Below are positions 47,366 through 56,399 of a stretch of DNA of 64,000 nucleotides, piece by piece; position 1 is the first letter of the stretch; the number at the start of each line of letters is the position of its first letter. The position numbers were made by a program, and so were the translations under genes. The stretch lies in contig JAJPIV010000028.1 in the NCBI GenBank assembly GCA_021324595.1, positions 1 to 64,000 of the forward strand. Reading direction: 5' to 3'. Under the pieces are notes generated by a model that had not been told where the DNA came from, ran no database searches, and saw only the letters and a list, made by a program, of their open reading frames with translations. This DNA comes from Actinomycetota bacterium (GTDB lineage Bacteria; Actinomycetota; Actinomycetes; Streptosporangiales; Streptosporangiaceae).

Positions 47366-47652
47366 AGGTCAGGCCCGCGGCGAACCGGCGCACGGCCCGG
47401 CGTGCGATCTCGATGGCGCGCAGCGCCCCGCCCGGGAGAGCGCCGCCGAGCCGGGTGACCGCTGGGGCGGCCCGGCCCAGGCCCCGCTCGATTCGGCGGC
47501 GAGCACCGGCCCGGACGCGGGGAACGGCCCGGGCAGCGGGGTGCGCAGGCCGAGGGTGGTGTCATCCCGGAATACCGGCGGCGGTCGCCGCGGCCCGAGC
47601 CGGGCGGATTGCCATTGAGCGCGCGTTTAACGTCGCGTGTCAGAATCGTGAC
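47366..47652. other. Gap with a possible minus-strand remnant
   Basis: 287 bases. Minus strand near 47580 reads 'FRDDTTLGLRTPLPGPFP' and later, in another frame, 'ALRAIEIARRAVRRFAAGL'. This may be a decayed gene; I do not recognise it. Near 47630 the sequence is less GC-rich (tttaacgtcgcgtgtcag), a likely promoter region for the next gene. Confidence 0.35.
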
Positions 47653-49713
47653 GTGGCCGGGAACGACGACGAAATGGGTGCCGCGATCGGACAGCTCGCG
47701 GCCGAGCTGGCCGAATGCAGGCAGCGGGGCATCGAGAGGCTGGACCGCCACGGTCACAAGCAGTCGCCGGTCGCTGCGGACGTGCTCCAGCGGCTAGCCC
47801 GGGAGTACACCGAGTCGCGGGGGATCCAGGCGCATGGCCGGACCGCGCAGATCAAGGTGCTGCTCAGGCATGCACTTGACGCGCTCGCGGTGGCCGGCGG
47901 CGAGGCGGACGCGAACCTGATCCGCGACTTGTTCTTCGGCGACTCGGCCGGCATCGTGCTGATGTCCGCGGGCGAGCTGCTCGAAAGCGCCCAGCGTAGG
48001 CTCGGCGAGCCGAGCGAGGCGCGGTTCCGCGAGCGTCGGCAGACCGCGTTCCGCGCCTTCGCGGCCTTCCTGATCCAGTTTGCCGCCGACGCGCGGGGCC
48101 GGGCGGACGACGCGCGGGGCCGGGCTGCCGGAGCCGAGGCCGTCCCCGGGGCCGAGCCGGGAGGCGGCGCGGGCGCAGCTGTCGCGGCCACGGCCAGCCG
48201 GCTCGCGGGGGTGACGCGGCGCGAGGTGGCCACCGCCTACGTCGATGACGGCGAGCGCTTCGTCGAGCTGCTCGCCGAGGCCATCAACGTGACGATCGTC
48301 GGGTACACCAACCAGCGCCTGGCCGGGCGGCTTGAGGAGGCGCTGCGGCGCAAGCGCGAGGCGCTCGGGAGGCCGGATGCGTTCTGGAGCTCGCTGCGGA
48401 TCGTCTACCTCAGCATGGGCCTGCTCGATTTCCTCAATGACGAGCGCTCGGAATTCCCCGACCCCAAGGAGGCGGCCCGGCTGCGGCGGCTGGCCGCCAC
48501 CTACGGGTATCGTTCCCTGCTCGCCTTCCTGCGGCGCACCCCGTCCTTCCGGTGGGCGCTCTATGAGGCCCAGCACGTGCCCCCGCTGATCGGCACGATC
48601 TTCGAGATGCCCGCCGGCACGCGGATCGTCCAGCTGCTGGTCCCGCGCCCGCAGCGCAGCGCCCCCGACCACCGCTTCATCGAGATGGAGGACCTGCCCG
48701 ACCAGTACTTCGCCAGCGCCTTCGAGGACATCGTCCACAACAGCGTCAGCGACAACAAGATCGTGCCGATCGGGCTGCCGGCCGATGGGGTGTTCCGCTG
48801 CACCGGGATGCGGTACCGGCAGAGGGTGCTCGTCGACGGCTCCGGGGAGACCGGATGGCTGCCCGTGGTGCTCGTGATCACCTACCAGCGCCGCGGCGAT
48901 CGGGTAGACGTCCTGCTGCAACGGCGCACTGCGAACAATGCGGCCCGCGAGCTCGGCCGCATCTCGCACCTGGCCGCCCACATCTACTACCAGGAGATGA
49001 TCGAGGCCGGCCCGCCAGGCGGCGCTGCCCAGCTGATCCTCGGCATCGACGACGAGGTGACCGTCCAGGCGGCCCGGCGGCGGGTGCAGATGGAGACCGG
49101 GGAGGACCTGCCGCTGGCGCTGCTTCCGGTCGGCACTGGCCGGTACCTGCATCACGACAAGGAGCACATGTTCTTCTTTGCCTACGCGCTGGAGCTGCCC
49201 GAGGACTTTCAGTTCCCGCGCCAAGCCGAGATGAGCTCGTTCTCCCTGGGCGCGCTGCTAGACGTGCGGGAGAATCACGCGCTGCGTAACGCGCTGCTGC
49301 TGTGCCGGTCCGCTGGCATGTCGGCGCGGGCCTGGTCGGTCGGCTCGGAGATCGCCGCGCTCAACCTGGTCCTGCACGGCCATGGCGATCTCGCGGACCG
49401 CGTCAGGACCAGCGGCGGGCCGTCCGGCGCCAGGTGCGCGGCCGTGGCCGCCGAGCTCGAGGAACTGGAGCGGCGGACCAGGCAGCAGTGGATCAGCGGC
49501 GGCCAGGAGGCGGAGATCCTCGGGCTGTCCGGCTGGCAGTTCCGCGAGCTCTACGGGATCCTGCTGCCGGCCTACGCCGCCCTCGGCATCACGGGGGCCG
49601 GCCAGCAGCTGGCCCTGCTGCGGGCCGACACGGGCAGGTCGCGGGCACTTGCCCGGCTCGCCGAGCTCTACCACGACGAGACCCTGATGACCGGCCTTCC
49701 GCTGGAGCTGTGA
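47653..49713 (+). CDS. Large uncharacterised multi-domain protein (686 aa)
   Basis: I do not recognise this family with confidence. GTG at 47653; the track start lies far upstream inside another gene. Residues ~1-147 are helical and end in 'DLFFGDSAGIVLMSAGELLE' and 'RFRERRQTAFRAFAAFLIQF'. A disordered Ala/Gly linker follows. The middle block begins 'INVTIVGYTNQRLAGRLEEA', then 'LRIVYLSMGLLDFLND' and 'FIEMEDLPDQYFASAFEDIV'. A later part ('VDVLLQRRTANNAARELGRI', 'HDKEHMFFFAYALELP') resembles a Nudix fold without a clear Nudix box. The C-terminus is alpha-helical. No TM or signal. The methyltransferase gene follows closely. Confidence 0.8.
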   Translation: MAGNDDEMGAAIGQLAAELAECRQRGIERLDRHGHKQSPVAADVLQRLAREYTESRGIQAHGRTAQIKVLLRHALDALAVAGGEADANLIRDLFFGDSAGIVLMSAGELLESAQRRLGEPSEARFRERRQTAFRAFAAFLIQFAADARGRADDARGRAAGAEAVPGAEPGGGAGAAVAATASRLAGVTRREVATAYVDDGERFVELLAEAINVTIVGYTNQRLAGRLEEALRRKREALGRPDAFWSSLRIVYLSMGLLDFLNDERSEFPDPKEAARLRRLAATYGYRSLLAFLRRTPSFRWALYEAQHVPPLIGTIFEMPAGTRIVQLLVPRPQRSAPDHRFIEMEDLPDQYFASAFEDIVHNSVSDNKIVPIGLPADGVFRCTGMRYRQRVLVDGSGETGWLPVVLVITYQRRGDRVDVLLQRRTANNAARELGRISHLAAHIYYQEMIEAGPPGGAAQLILGIDDEVTVQAARRRVQMETGEDLPLALLPVGTGRYLHHDKEHMFFFAYALELPEDFQFPRQAEMSSFSLGALLDVRENHALRNALLLCRSAGMSARAWSVGSEIAALNLVLHGHGDLADRVRTSGGPSGARCAAVAAELEELERRTRQQWISGGQEAEILGLSGWQFRELYGILLPAYAALGITGAGQQLALLRADTGRSRALARLAELYHDETLMTGLPLEL

Positions 49714-49772
49714 CCCCCGGTACGACCGCCATCCTCAGGGTGGCCAGGCACGGCGACCGATATAAGTGTGCT

Positions 49773-50426
49773 GTGAACGTGGACGCCTACTTCGATGACC
49801 TGTACCGGAGCCATGACCGGTACTGGTGGCGGGGTGATGAGCGGTACTCGGCTGCCGCCGACGCCTATCCCACGTCACTGCTCACCCAGCAGACGCTCCG
49901 GCTGATCGAGGGCCGCCCGCCCGGGCGCGCCCTCGACCTCGGGGCGGGTGAGGGAACCGACTCGATCAGGCTCGCGCTGCTCGGCTACGAGGTGGACGCG
50001 GTCGAGGTCAGCAGTGTGGCAGCGGGCAAGATCTGCTCGTTCGCCCGGGCTGCGGGCGCGCGGGTGAACGTGATCGTCGCCGATGCGGGCACCTACCGTC
50101 CTGCCAGCCGTTACGACGTGGTGATCTGCAATGGCGTGCTGCACTACATCGAGGACAAGGAGCCGGTCCTGCGGGCGATGCAGGAGGCCACGGCAGACGG
50201 CGGGCTGAACGTGCTCTCGTTGTGGAGCACCTACACTCCGGTGCCCGGCTGCCACCAGCGGGTGCCGGTGAGCTGTGACGATGAGAACGGCCTGGTCGTG
50301 AAGGCATACCAGGGCTGGCGCAAGGAACTGCTCTACATGGAGCGGGACAAGCCCGAGGCCGCGCACGGCGAGATGCCGCCGCACCGGCACAGCCACATCA
50401 AGATGATCGCCCGCAAGGCGCCGTGA
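49773..50426 (+). CDS. Class I SAM-dependent methyltransferase (TehB-like)
   Basis: 217 residues. SAM motif I is 'ALDLGAGEGTDSIRLALLGY', followed by 'VDAVEVSSVAAGKI', 'VNVIVADAGTYRP' and 'YDVVICNGVLHYIEDKEPVL'. These resemble the tellurite-resistance TehB group. The N-terminal 'VDAYFDDLYRSHDRYWWRGD' may bind the substrate. GTG at 49773 is chosen; no strong ribosome-binding site stands before it. It begins 59 bases after the 686-residue protein and is probably co-transcribed. Substrate unknown. Confidence 0.85.
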   Translation: MNVDAYFDDLYRSHDRYWWRGDERYSAAADAYPTSLLTQQTLRLIEGRPPGRALDLGAGEGTDSIRLALLGYEVDAVEVSSVAAGKICSFARAAGARVNVIVADAGTYRPASRYDVVICNGVLHYIEDKEPVLRAMQEATADGGLNVLSLWSTYTPVPGCHQRVPVSCDDENGLVVKAYQGWRKELLYMERDKPEAAHGEMPPHRHSHIKMIARKAP

Positions 50427-50607
50427 CCGGGCCGCTGCTCATCGGCCTGCCGCCATCCTGAGGATTCCGCCGGCTTGCGCGGGGACAGGCAGCTTTCCGT
50501 CACTCATCGCCCATCTGCCGTCCTGGGATCCCCCGGATTCCTCCCGCACCGTGGTCTTGGCGGTCCGGCAGGCTTCGCACACGGCCGGAGCCGGAGGGAG
50601 GCGAAGG

Positions 50608-50901
50608 ATGACCTACCTGCTGGCGGCGGTCACGCTCGCGCTCGCCGTGGCGGTCGCCGCGGCCGTGACCGTGGTGACGCTGGCTTGTCATGAGGAGGAA
50701 CGGCGCCGGAGCCTGCGCGGTCCGGCTCCCGGCCCGGTGACCCGCCTGGCCCGGCGGCTGCTGGCGATGCCCGACGCTCCGGTGATCGTGGCGGACGGGG
50801 GGCGGCGCGGTCACGGGCCGCGGGCGCCAGCTCGCGAGCCAGTCACGGCCGGTCACGCTCCCGGCGCCCAGGACCCGCCGGCCATGGCCCGGCGCGCGTA
50901 G
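50608..50901 (+). CDS. Small single-TM protein
   Basis: 97 residues. One N-terminal TM helix ('LLAAVTLALAVAVAAAVTVVTLA') then a basic, Arg/Pro-rich cytoplasmic tail. ATG at 50608 has an excellent GGAGGGAGGCGAAGG site, better than most genes here, which argues that it is real. No family recognised. Confidence 0.6.
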   Translation: MTYLLAAVTLALAVAVAAAVTVVTLACHEEERRRSLRGPAPGPVTRLARRLLAMPDAPVIVADGGRRGHGPRAPAREPVTAGHAPGAQDPPAMARRA

Positions 50902-50996
50902 CCCGGCGCCGGCCCGGTCCCGCCGCCCGGAGCCGGGCGATGCTGCCCTGGCAGGCTGGCCCGCCGCCGGCTCACGTGCCGCTGTGCCCGGGTGCC

Positions 50997-51806
50997 TCAC
51001 CGCGTCTTCCTGGCGACGCCGCCCCACGCGGACCTGGCGTCCGCCGGCGCCTGGTCGGCCGGGTCCGGCCGCCAGGCATGGACGTACACCACGCCGGGGG
51101 GCACGAGCTCGAGGCCGTCGAAGAAGCGGGACACCTCCTCCCTCGTGCGCAGCGTCTGCGGGGTGGAGACCCGCTCGTTGTAGCGGCGCTGGGCCTCCGC
51201 CTGGGATGGGTGGATGTCGCTGGCCGGGTGAGACAGGGCCAGGTAGCTGCCCGGCGGCAGCGCCGTCATCAGGCGGGCGGTGATGCGGTACGGCTGCTCG
51301 CTGTCCTGGATCAGGTGCATGATGCCGAGCAGCATGAGCGCCACTGGCCGGGAGAAGTCGAGGGTCCGGGCAGCCTCCCGGAGGATGGCGTCCGGCTGGC
51401 GCACGTCCCCGTCGATGTACTGGGTCGTCCCGTGCGGCCCGCTGGCCAGCAGCGCGCGCGCGTGGACGAGCACGATCGGGTCATTGTCCACGTAGACCAC
51501 CCGTGCGTCCGGCGCGACCGCCTGGGCGACCTCGTGGGTGTTGCTGGCCGACGGGATGCCGGTGCCGATGTCGAGGAATTGCCGGATCCCCGCCTCGCCG
51601 GCCAGGTACCTGACCGCCCGGGCCAGGAACGCCCGGTTGGCCCGCACCCGGAACCGCAGTCCCGGGCTGACCGCGAGCACGCGCTCCGCCGCCTCCCGGT
51701 CCGCGGTGAAGTTGTCCTTGCCGCCGAGCCAGTAGTCGTAGACGCGCGCCGGATGCGCGACCGACGTGTCGATGCTGGCCGGCATTGCCCCTTCGCGGCT
51801 GTCCAT
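50997..51806 (-). CDS. SAM-dependent methyltransferase, PF04672 (DUF574) family, second copy
   Basis: 269 residues. 'HPARVYDYWLGGKDNFTADR', 'FLDIGTGIPSASNTHEVAQA', 'ARVVYVDNDPIVLVHARALL' and 'PVALMLLGIMHLIQDSEQPY' match the 36 kb copy segment by segment. The C-terminus 'DGLELVPPGVVYVHAWRPD' is also conserved. No regulator gene is attached to this copy. ATG at 51806; 167 bases separate it from the divergent amidohydrolase start. Confidence 0.9.
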   Translation of the reverse strand: MDSREGAMPASIDTSVAHPARVYDYWLGGKDNFTADREAAERVLAVSPGLRFRVRANRAFLARAVRYLAGEAGIRQFLDIGTGIPSASNTHEVAQAVAPDARVVYVDNDPIVLVHARALLASGPHGTTQYIDGDVRQPDAILREAARTLDFSRPVALMLLGIMHLIQDSEQPYRITARLMTALPPGSYLALSHPASDIHPSQAEAQRRYNERVSTPQTLRTREEVSRFFDGLELVPPGVVYVHAWRPDPADQAPADARSAWGGVARKTR

Positions 51807-51973
51807 GATGCCACCTCATCTGCGCATGACAGCGCCGTCGGCGCGCGCGGAATGCCTTTCCGGGCACAGATTCTAGAATTGGCGGGCAGGCGAGGGGATG
51901 GCGGCTGGGTGGCGGCGGGCCGGGCCGCGCTACGGTGATGCTGCCCGGCATGTCCGGATCACCGGGAGGCGGG

Positions 51974-53182
51974 ATGGCGAAGGGAACGGTGGCGATCACC
52001 GGGGGCACGGTCGTGCCGGTCACCGGGGAGCCGATCGAGAACGGCACGGTCCTCATCGAGGACGGCCGGATCGCGGCGGTCGGGCCGGCCCTGCCGGCGC
52101 CGGCGGGCGCGCGGGTCGTGGACGCAGCCGGCGGCTGGGTGCTGCCCGGGTTCATCGAGGCCCACGGCCACGTCGGGGTGCACGAAGAGGCCGAAGGCTG
52201 GGCCGGCTCGGACACCAACGAGATGACCGAGCCGGTGACCGCCCACGTCCGGGCGATCGACGCGATCAATCCGGCCGACCTCGGCTTCCGGGACGCGATC
52301 ACCGGCGGGGTGCTCGCGGTCAACGTCAACCCCGGCTCGGGAAACCCGATCGGCGGCCAGACCGCCGCGATCAAGTGCTGGGGCCGGACCGTGGATGAGA
52401 TGGTGCTGCGGCAGCCATCCGGCCTGAAGTCGGCGCTGGGCGAGGACCCCAAGCGGGTCTACGGCGAGCAGAAGAAGATGCCGAGCACCCGGCTGGGCAC
52501 CGCCGCGGTGATCCGCGGCGCGCTCGTCGACGCCGCGAACTACCTGGCGCGCATCGAAGCGCAGCAGCGCAAGCCGGAGTCCGAGCGCACCCCCGTGGAC
52601 CGTGACCTCAAGCTGGAGGCGCTCGGCCGGGTGCTGCGCCGCGAGATCCCGTGGCGCCAGCACTGCCATCGCGCCGACGACATCGCCACCGCGCTGCGGA
52701 TCGCGGAGGAGTTCGGCTACCGGCTGGTGATCGACCACGGCACCGAGGCCCACCTGGTCGCCGACATCCTCGCAGCCAGGGACATCCCGGTGGTGATCGG
52801 CCCGCTGCTGACCAGCCGCTCCAAAGTGGAGCTGCGGAACCGGTCGCTGGCCAACCCGGGCAGGCTCGCCCGGGCCGGCGTCACGATCGCGATCACCACC
52901 GACCACCCGGTCGTGCCGATCCACTTCCTCGTTCACCAGGCCACGCTCGCCGTCAAGGACGGCCTGGACCGGCAGACCGCGCTGCGCGCGCTGACGATCA
53001 ACCCGGCGCGGATCGCGGGGATCGACGACCGGCTCGGCTCGATCGAGCCGGGCAAGGACGCAGACCTGGTGATCTGGTCCGGCGACCCGCTGGACGTGCT
53101 CAGCAGGGTGCGGCGGGCATTCATCGACGGCGCCGAGATCTACCGCCACGAGGACGGCGAGGCGCGGTTCGCGGACGCCTGA
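51974..53182 (+). CDS. Amidohydrolase (imidazolonepropionase-like)
   Basis: 402 residues from ATG 51974 with GGGAGGCGGG upstream. The composite-domain start is 'AITGGTVVPVTGEPIENGTV', the metal site begins 'LPGFIEAHGHVGVHEEAEG', and later metal residues are in 'PWRQHCHRADDIATALRIAE', 'VIDHGTEAHLVADI' and 'IAITTDHPVVPI'. The ending 'LGSIEPGKDADLVIWSGDPL' is the family C-terminal hallmark. The substrate cannot be told from sequence. It stands alone between divergent and convergent neighbours. Confidence 0.9.
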   Translation: MAKGTVAITGGTVVPVTGEPIENGTVLIEDGRIAAVGPALPAPAGARVVDAAGGWVLPGFIEAHGHVGVHEEAEGWAGSDTNEMTEPVTAHVRAIDAINPADLGFRDAITGGVLAVNVNPGSGNPIGGQTAAIKCWGRTVDEMVLRQPSGLKSALGEDPKRVYGEQKKMPSTRLGTAAVIRGALVDAANYLARIEAQQRKPESERTPVDRDLKLEALGRVLRREIPWRQHCHRADDIATALRIAEEFGYRLVIDHGTEAHLVADILAARDIPVVIGPLLTSRSKVELRNRSLANPGRLARAGVTIAITTDHPVVPIHFLVHQATLAVKDGLDRQTALRALTINPARIAGIDDRLGSIEPGKDADLVIWSGDPLDVLSRVRRAFIDGAEIYRHEDGEARFADA

Positions 53183-53315
53183 CCTGGCGCCGGGCTGGCG
53201 GGGGCAGCGGCAGCCGGGGCTCGCGCGCGGAGGCGGCCTGGCGGCGATCGAGGCCCGCACCGAGCTGAAGACCGTGATGCTGCCGGTCACCGGCGAGATG
53301 ATGCGGCGCCGCTCC

Positions 53316-54389
53316 TCACCCCAGCACGGCGTCGAGCTGGGCGACGAACGCGGCCAGCGCGAGCGGGTGATCCTGCAGCCGCCAGTCCTGGTGGTAGCGG
53401 CCCCGGTTCTGCGGGATGTTGAACCAGACCAGCCCGCGCAGGTGGAAGCGGCGGATCCCGGCGAACAGGTTCGCGATGTCGGCGCCCTGGTCAGCGGTCA
53501 GCGGGCCCACGGACGTCTCGCCGACCAGGATCGGCTTGCGGGTGAACGAGCGGAGCAGCCGGATCGTCTTCGCGAAGATCGCGTCGAAGTCGTCGGTCGG
53601 GACGATGTAGTAGCCGTCCAGCCCGATCTCGTCGACGTACTGGGATCCCGGCCACCAGGGCACGGGCGACGGGGTGGAGAAATGGATCGCGGACGGCTGC
53701 CACATCCACGTGACGTAGCGGCCGGCGGGGCTGCTCATCACCACGCCGTGGATGTGCCGCCAGGCACTGACGTAATCGGCCGGCGTCGCCCGGCCGGTGC
53801 CGTAGGAATACCACTGCCCGTTCATCTCCGGCGCGAATGAGATGGTGACGATCCGGTGCAGCCGCGCGACGGCGGGGTCGAACACCGCCTGCAGCCAGGA
53901 GTCCTCGCTCCCGGCCGCGATGGCGGCCATGGTCGTGCCGAACGGCTGGAGCTCCAGGACGGTCTGGGCGCCGAGCCTGCGGTTCGCCAGGATCGCCCTC
54001 GCCGGGAAGTAGGGACCGCCCATCTTCACGAACATGACGCGCAAGTTCGCCCGGTGCCGGATCGCCCGGTCGAAGGCGGCCAGGTTCCTGGCGACCGTGC
54101 CGATGATGAAGCCCGTCGGCAGTGCCCTGGGCTCGGCGCGTGGCGCCGGGGTGAGCGGCGCGGCCGAGCCGGCTGCGGCGTGCCCGGCTGCGGCGTGCCC
54201 GGCTGCGGCGTGCCCGGGTGCGGCGTGCCCGGGTGCGGCGTGCCCGGCTGCGGCGTGCCCGCCCGGCCGGGCCGGCGGGCCGGCGGCCGCCCCGGTCCCG
54301 GGCGCCGCGCACGCGGCGAGCGGTACCGCTGACGCGAGGGCTGCGGCCATTGCGAGAAGCCGCGGTGCGGCGGGCGCGGTCCGCTTCAT
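53316..54389 (-). CDS. Lipoprotein with GH26-like (beta-mannanase-type) domain
   Basis: 357 residues. Signal peptide with lipobox 'PLAAC' (Cys near residue 27), then an Ala/Gly/His linker of AAGHA repeats, then a TIM-barrel-like domain. Two glutamates sit where GH26 enzymes have theirs: 'TISFAPEMNGQWYSYG' (acid/base) and 'KPILVGETSVGP' (nucleophile). 'WMWQPSAIHFSTP' and 'EIGLDGYYIVPTD' also fit. It probably acts on a polysaccharide at the cell surface; specificity is inferred only from family. Between this gene and the amidohydrolase a short frame ('IEARTELKTVMLP') is unexplained. Confidence 0.82.
   Translation of the reverse strand: MKRTAPAAPRLLAMAAALASAVPLAACAAPGTGAAAGPPARPGGHAAAGHAAPGHAAPGHAAAGHAAAGHAAAGSAAPLTPAPRAEPRALPTGFIIGTVARNLAAFDRAIRHRANLRVMFVKMGGPYFPARAILANRRLGAQTVLELQPFGTTMAAIAAGSEDSWLQAVFDPAVARLHRIVTISFAPEMNGQWYSYGTGRATPADYVSAWRHIHGVVMSSPAGRYVTWMWQPSAIHFSTPSPVPWWPGSQYVDEIGLDGYYIVPTDDFDAIFAKTIRLLRSFTRKPILVGETSVGPLTADQGADIANLFAGIRRFHLRGLVWFNIPQNRGRYHQDWRLQDHPLALAAFVAQLDAVLG
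54175..54264. repeat. 15-bp tandem repeat in the lipoprotein linker
   Basis: Six copies of gcggcgtgcccggct (some with ggt; the last is diverged), encoding AAGHA/APGHA in the linker between lipid anchor and catalytic domain. In frame, so copy number sets linker length. Confidence 0.95.
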
Positions 54390-54614
54390 TGGTCTCCTCC
54401 GCTAAACGTGCATCGCGCAGAACGGTACCGGAGCAGTCCGGCATTCGCCGCGAAATCCGGGTCAGCTTCCCTGCCGGGCAGCTTGGCGTCATCCCAGGAG
54501 ATGACCCGGGCACGCCCCGCCGCCCGGGCCGCCCCCATGCCGCGCCCTGACCAGACGCTCGCTTGGCGGGAGCGCAACGCCGGGCGGGCAGCCGATCATG
54601 ACATACTCCAGTCC

Positions 54615-55526
54615 ATGACGGCGCGCGCGGAAGCCATCAGCCTGCGGGGGGTGCACAAGCACTTCGGGCAGGTGCGGGCGGTCCGCGGAGTCGACGCGGC
54701 GATCTCGCCCGGCGAGATCGCCGCGCTGCTCGGGCCGAACGGCGCGGGCAAGACGACGACGATCGACATGATCCTGGGCCTGTCCCAGCCCACCGCGGGC
54801 AGCGTGTCGGTCTACCAGATGGCGCCCCGGCAGGCAGTCTCCTGCGGCCTGGTCTCCGCCGTGATGCAGAACGGCGGCCTGCTCCGGGACCTCACCGTGG
54901 CCGAGACCCTCCGCTACGCCGCGAGCCTGTTCACCCGCAGCGCGCCGGTGCCCGAGGTGCTGGAGCGGGCGGGGATCACGGCGATCGCTGGCCGGCTGGT
55001 CGGCAAGTGCTCCGGGGTCGAGCAGCAGCGGCTCAGGTTCGCGATGGCGCTGCTGCCCGACCCGGAGCTGCTGATCCTCGACGAGCCGACCACCGGGATG
55101 GACGTGGAGGGCAGGCGCGGCTTCTGGACGGCGATCAGGCAGGACGCCGGGCGGGGGCGGACCGTGCTGTTCGCCACGCACTACCTGGAGGAGGCGGATG
55201 CCTACGCCGATCGGATCATCCTGATGCGCCACGGGGAGATCGTCGCCGACGGCACGGCGTCGCAGATCAAGGCGCTCGCCGCGGGCCGCACGGTGCGCGC
55301 CACGCTCGACGAGCCGGACGAGGGCGCGCTGCGCGCCATCCCGGGCGCCGACCGCGTGGAGGTCCGCGGCGACACCGTGCTGATCCACGCCAGCGACAGC
55401 GACGCGGTTGCCCGCCACCTGCTCACCGAGACCGCCGCCCGCGACCTGGAGATCACCCCGCGCGGGATCGAGGAGGCGTTCCTGGCGCTGACCGCCGACC
55501 GGGCGGGGACGGAGGGGCGGGAATGA
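54615..55526 (+). CDS. ABC transporter ATP-binding protein (ABC-2 exporter type)
   Basis: 303 residues. Walker A 'LLGPNGAGKTTTIDMILGL', Q-loop near 'VMQNGGLL', Walker B 'LLILDEPTTGMDVEGRRGFW' and H-loop 'FATHYLEEAD' are intact. The signature motif normally reads LSGGEQQR but here is CSGVEQQR, an unusual loss of the second glycine. The C-terminal ~80 residues are the DrrA-like extension. ATG at 54615; it overlaps the permease gene by ATGA. Substrate unknown. Confidence 0.9.
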   Translation: MTARAEAISLRGVHKHFGQVRAVRGVDAAISPGEIAALLGPNGAGKTTTIDMILGLSQPTAGSVSVYQMAPRQAVSCGLVSAVMQNGGLLRDLTVAETLRYAASLFTRSAPVPEVLERAGITAIAGRLVGKCSGVEQQRLRFAMALLPDPELLILDEPTTGMDVEGRRGFWTAIRQDAGRGRTVLFATHYLEEADAYADRIILMRHGEIVADGTASQIKALAAGRTVRATLDEPDEGALRAIPGADRVEVRGDTVLIHASDSDAVARHLLTETAARDLEITPRGIEEAFLALTADRAGTEGRE

Positions 55527-56320
55527 GCGCGCCGCCGGCGGCGCCGGGCCGGGCTGCCAGGCGCCCGCCGCCCCTGGGTGGCTTCAGCGTCACCGTGCTC
55601 GGCCTGGAGGTCCGCCGGGTGCTGCGGAACCGCCGGACCGTCCTGATGACGATGGTGCTCCCGGTGTTCTTCTACTGGCTCTTCGGCGTCACCCAGCGCT
55701 ACGACAACACCTCGGTCGGCCACGGGAACGTCTCGGCGTTCGTGATGGTCAGCATGGCGCTGTACGGCGGGGTGCTGGCGACCACCAGCGGCGGCGCCAT
55801 GGTCTCGATCGAGCGGGCGCTCGGCTGGAGCCGGCAGCTGCGGGTCACGCCGCTGGCCCCCGCCGCCTACATCGTGATCAAGATGCTCACCGCGCTGGTG
55901 CTCGGCGCCGCCTCGGTCGCGGCGGTCTACCTCGTCGGGCTGCTCACCGGCAAGGCCCACATGGCGGTCTCGACCTGGGTGGCGACCGGCGTGATCGTCT
56001 GGCTGGGATCGCTGGTCTTCGCTGCGTTCGGGCTGTTCATGGGGTACCTGCTGCCGACCGAGAACGTCATGCAGGTGCTCGGCTTCGTGCTCGTGCTGCT
56101 GGCGTTCGCGGCGGGCCTGTTCATCCCGCTCAGCCAGTACTCGGCGGGCCTGCGGACGTTCGCGAAGTTCACGCCCCTGTACGGGCTCAACCAGCTGGTG
56201 CATGCGCCGCTGCTGGGCGGCGGCGTGGACGTCGCCTGGCTGGCGAACGCGGCCGCGTGGCTCGCGGTCTTCGCGGCGGGGGCGATGTGGCGGTTCCGGG
56301 TGGACACCAGGCGCGTGTGA
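55523..56320 (+). CDS. ABC-2 type transporter permease
   Basis: 265 residues with six hydrophobic segments: 'VLMTMVLPVFFYWLFG', 'AFVMVSMALYGGVLATTSGG', 'AAYIVIKMLTALVLGAASVA', 'TGVIVWLGSLVFAAFGLFMG', 'VMQVLGFVLVLLAFAAGLFI' and 'AAAWLAVFAAGAMWRF'. 'IERALGWSRQLRVTPLAPAA' is the cytoplasmic loop typical of ABC-2 exporters. Translationally coupled to the ATPase (ATGA). Together they form a minimal exporter, perhaps for a lipid or small metabolite. Confidence 0.92.
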   Translation: MSAPPAAPGRAARRPPPLGGFSVTVLGLEVRRVLRNRRTVLMTMVLPVFFYWLFGVTQRYDNTSVGHGNVSAFVMVSMALYGGVLATTSGGAMVSIERALGWSRQLRVTPLAPAAYIVIKMLTALVLGAASVAAVYLVGLLTGKAHMAVSTWVATGVIVWLGSLVFAAFGLFMGYLLPTENVMQVLGFVLVLLAFAAGLFIPLSQYSAGLRTFAKFTPLYGLNQLVHAPLLGGGVDVAWLANAAAWLAVFAAGAMWRFRVDTRRV

Positions 56321-56399
56321 CGGCGGTCTTGCGCGCCCCGGTGCGGCCTGCTCTACTGGCTACCGATCCTGCCCGGAACGTGACAACCAGAGGTGGGCC

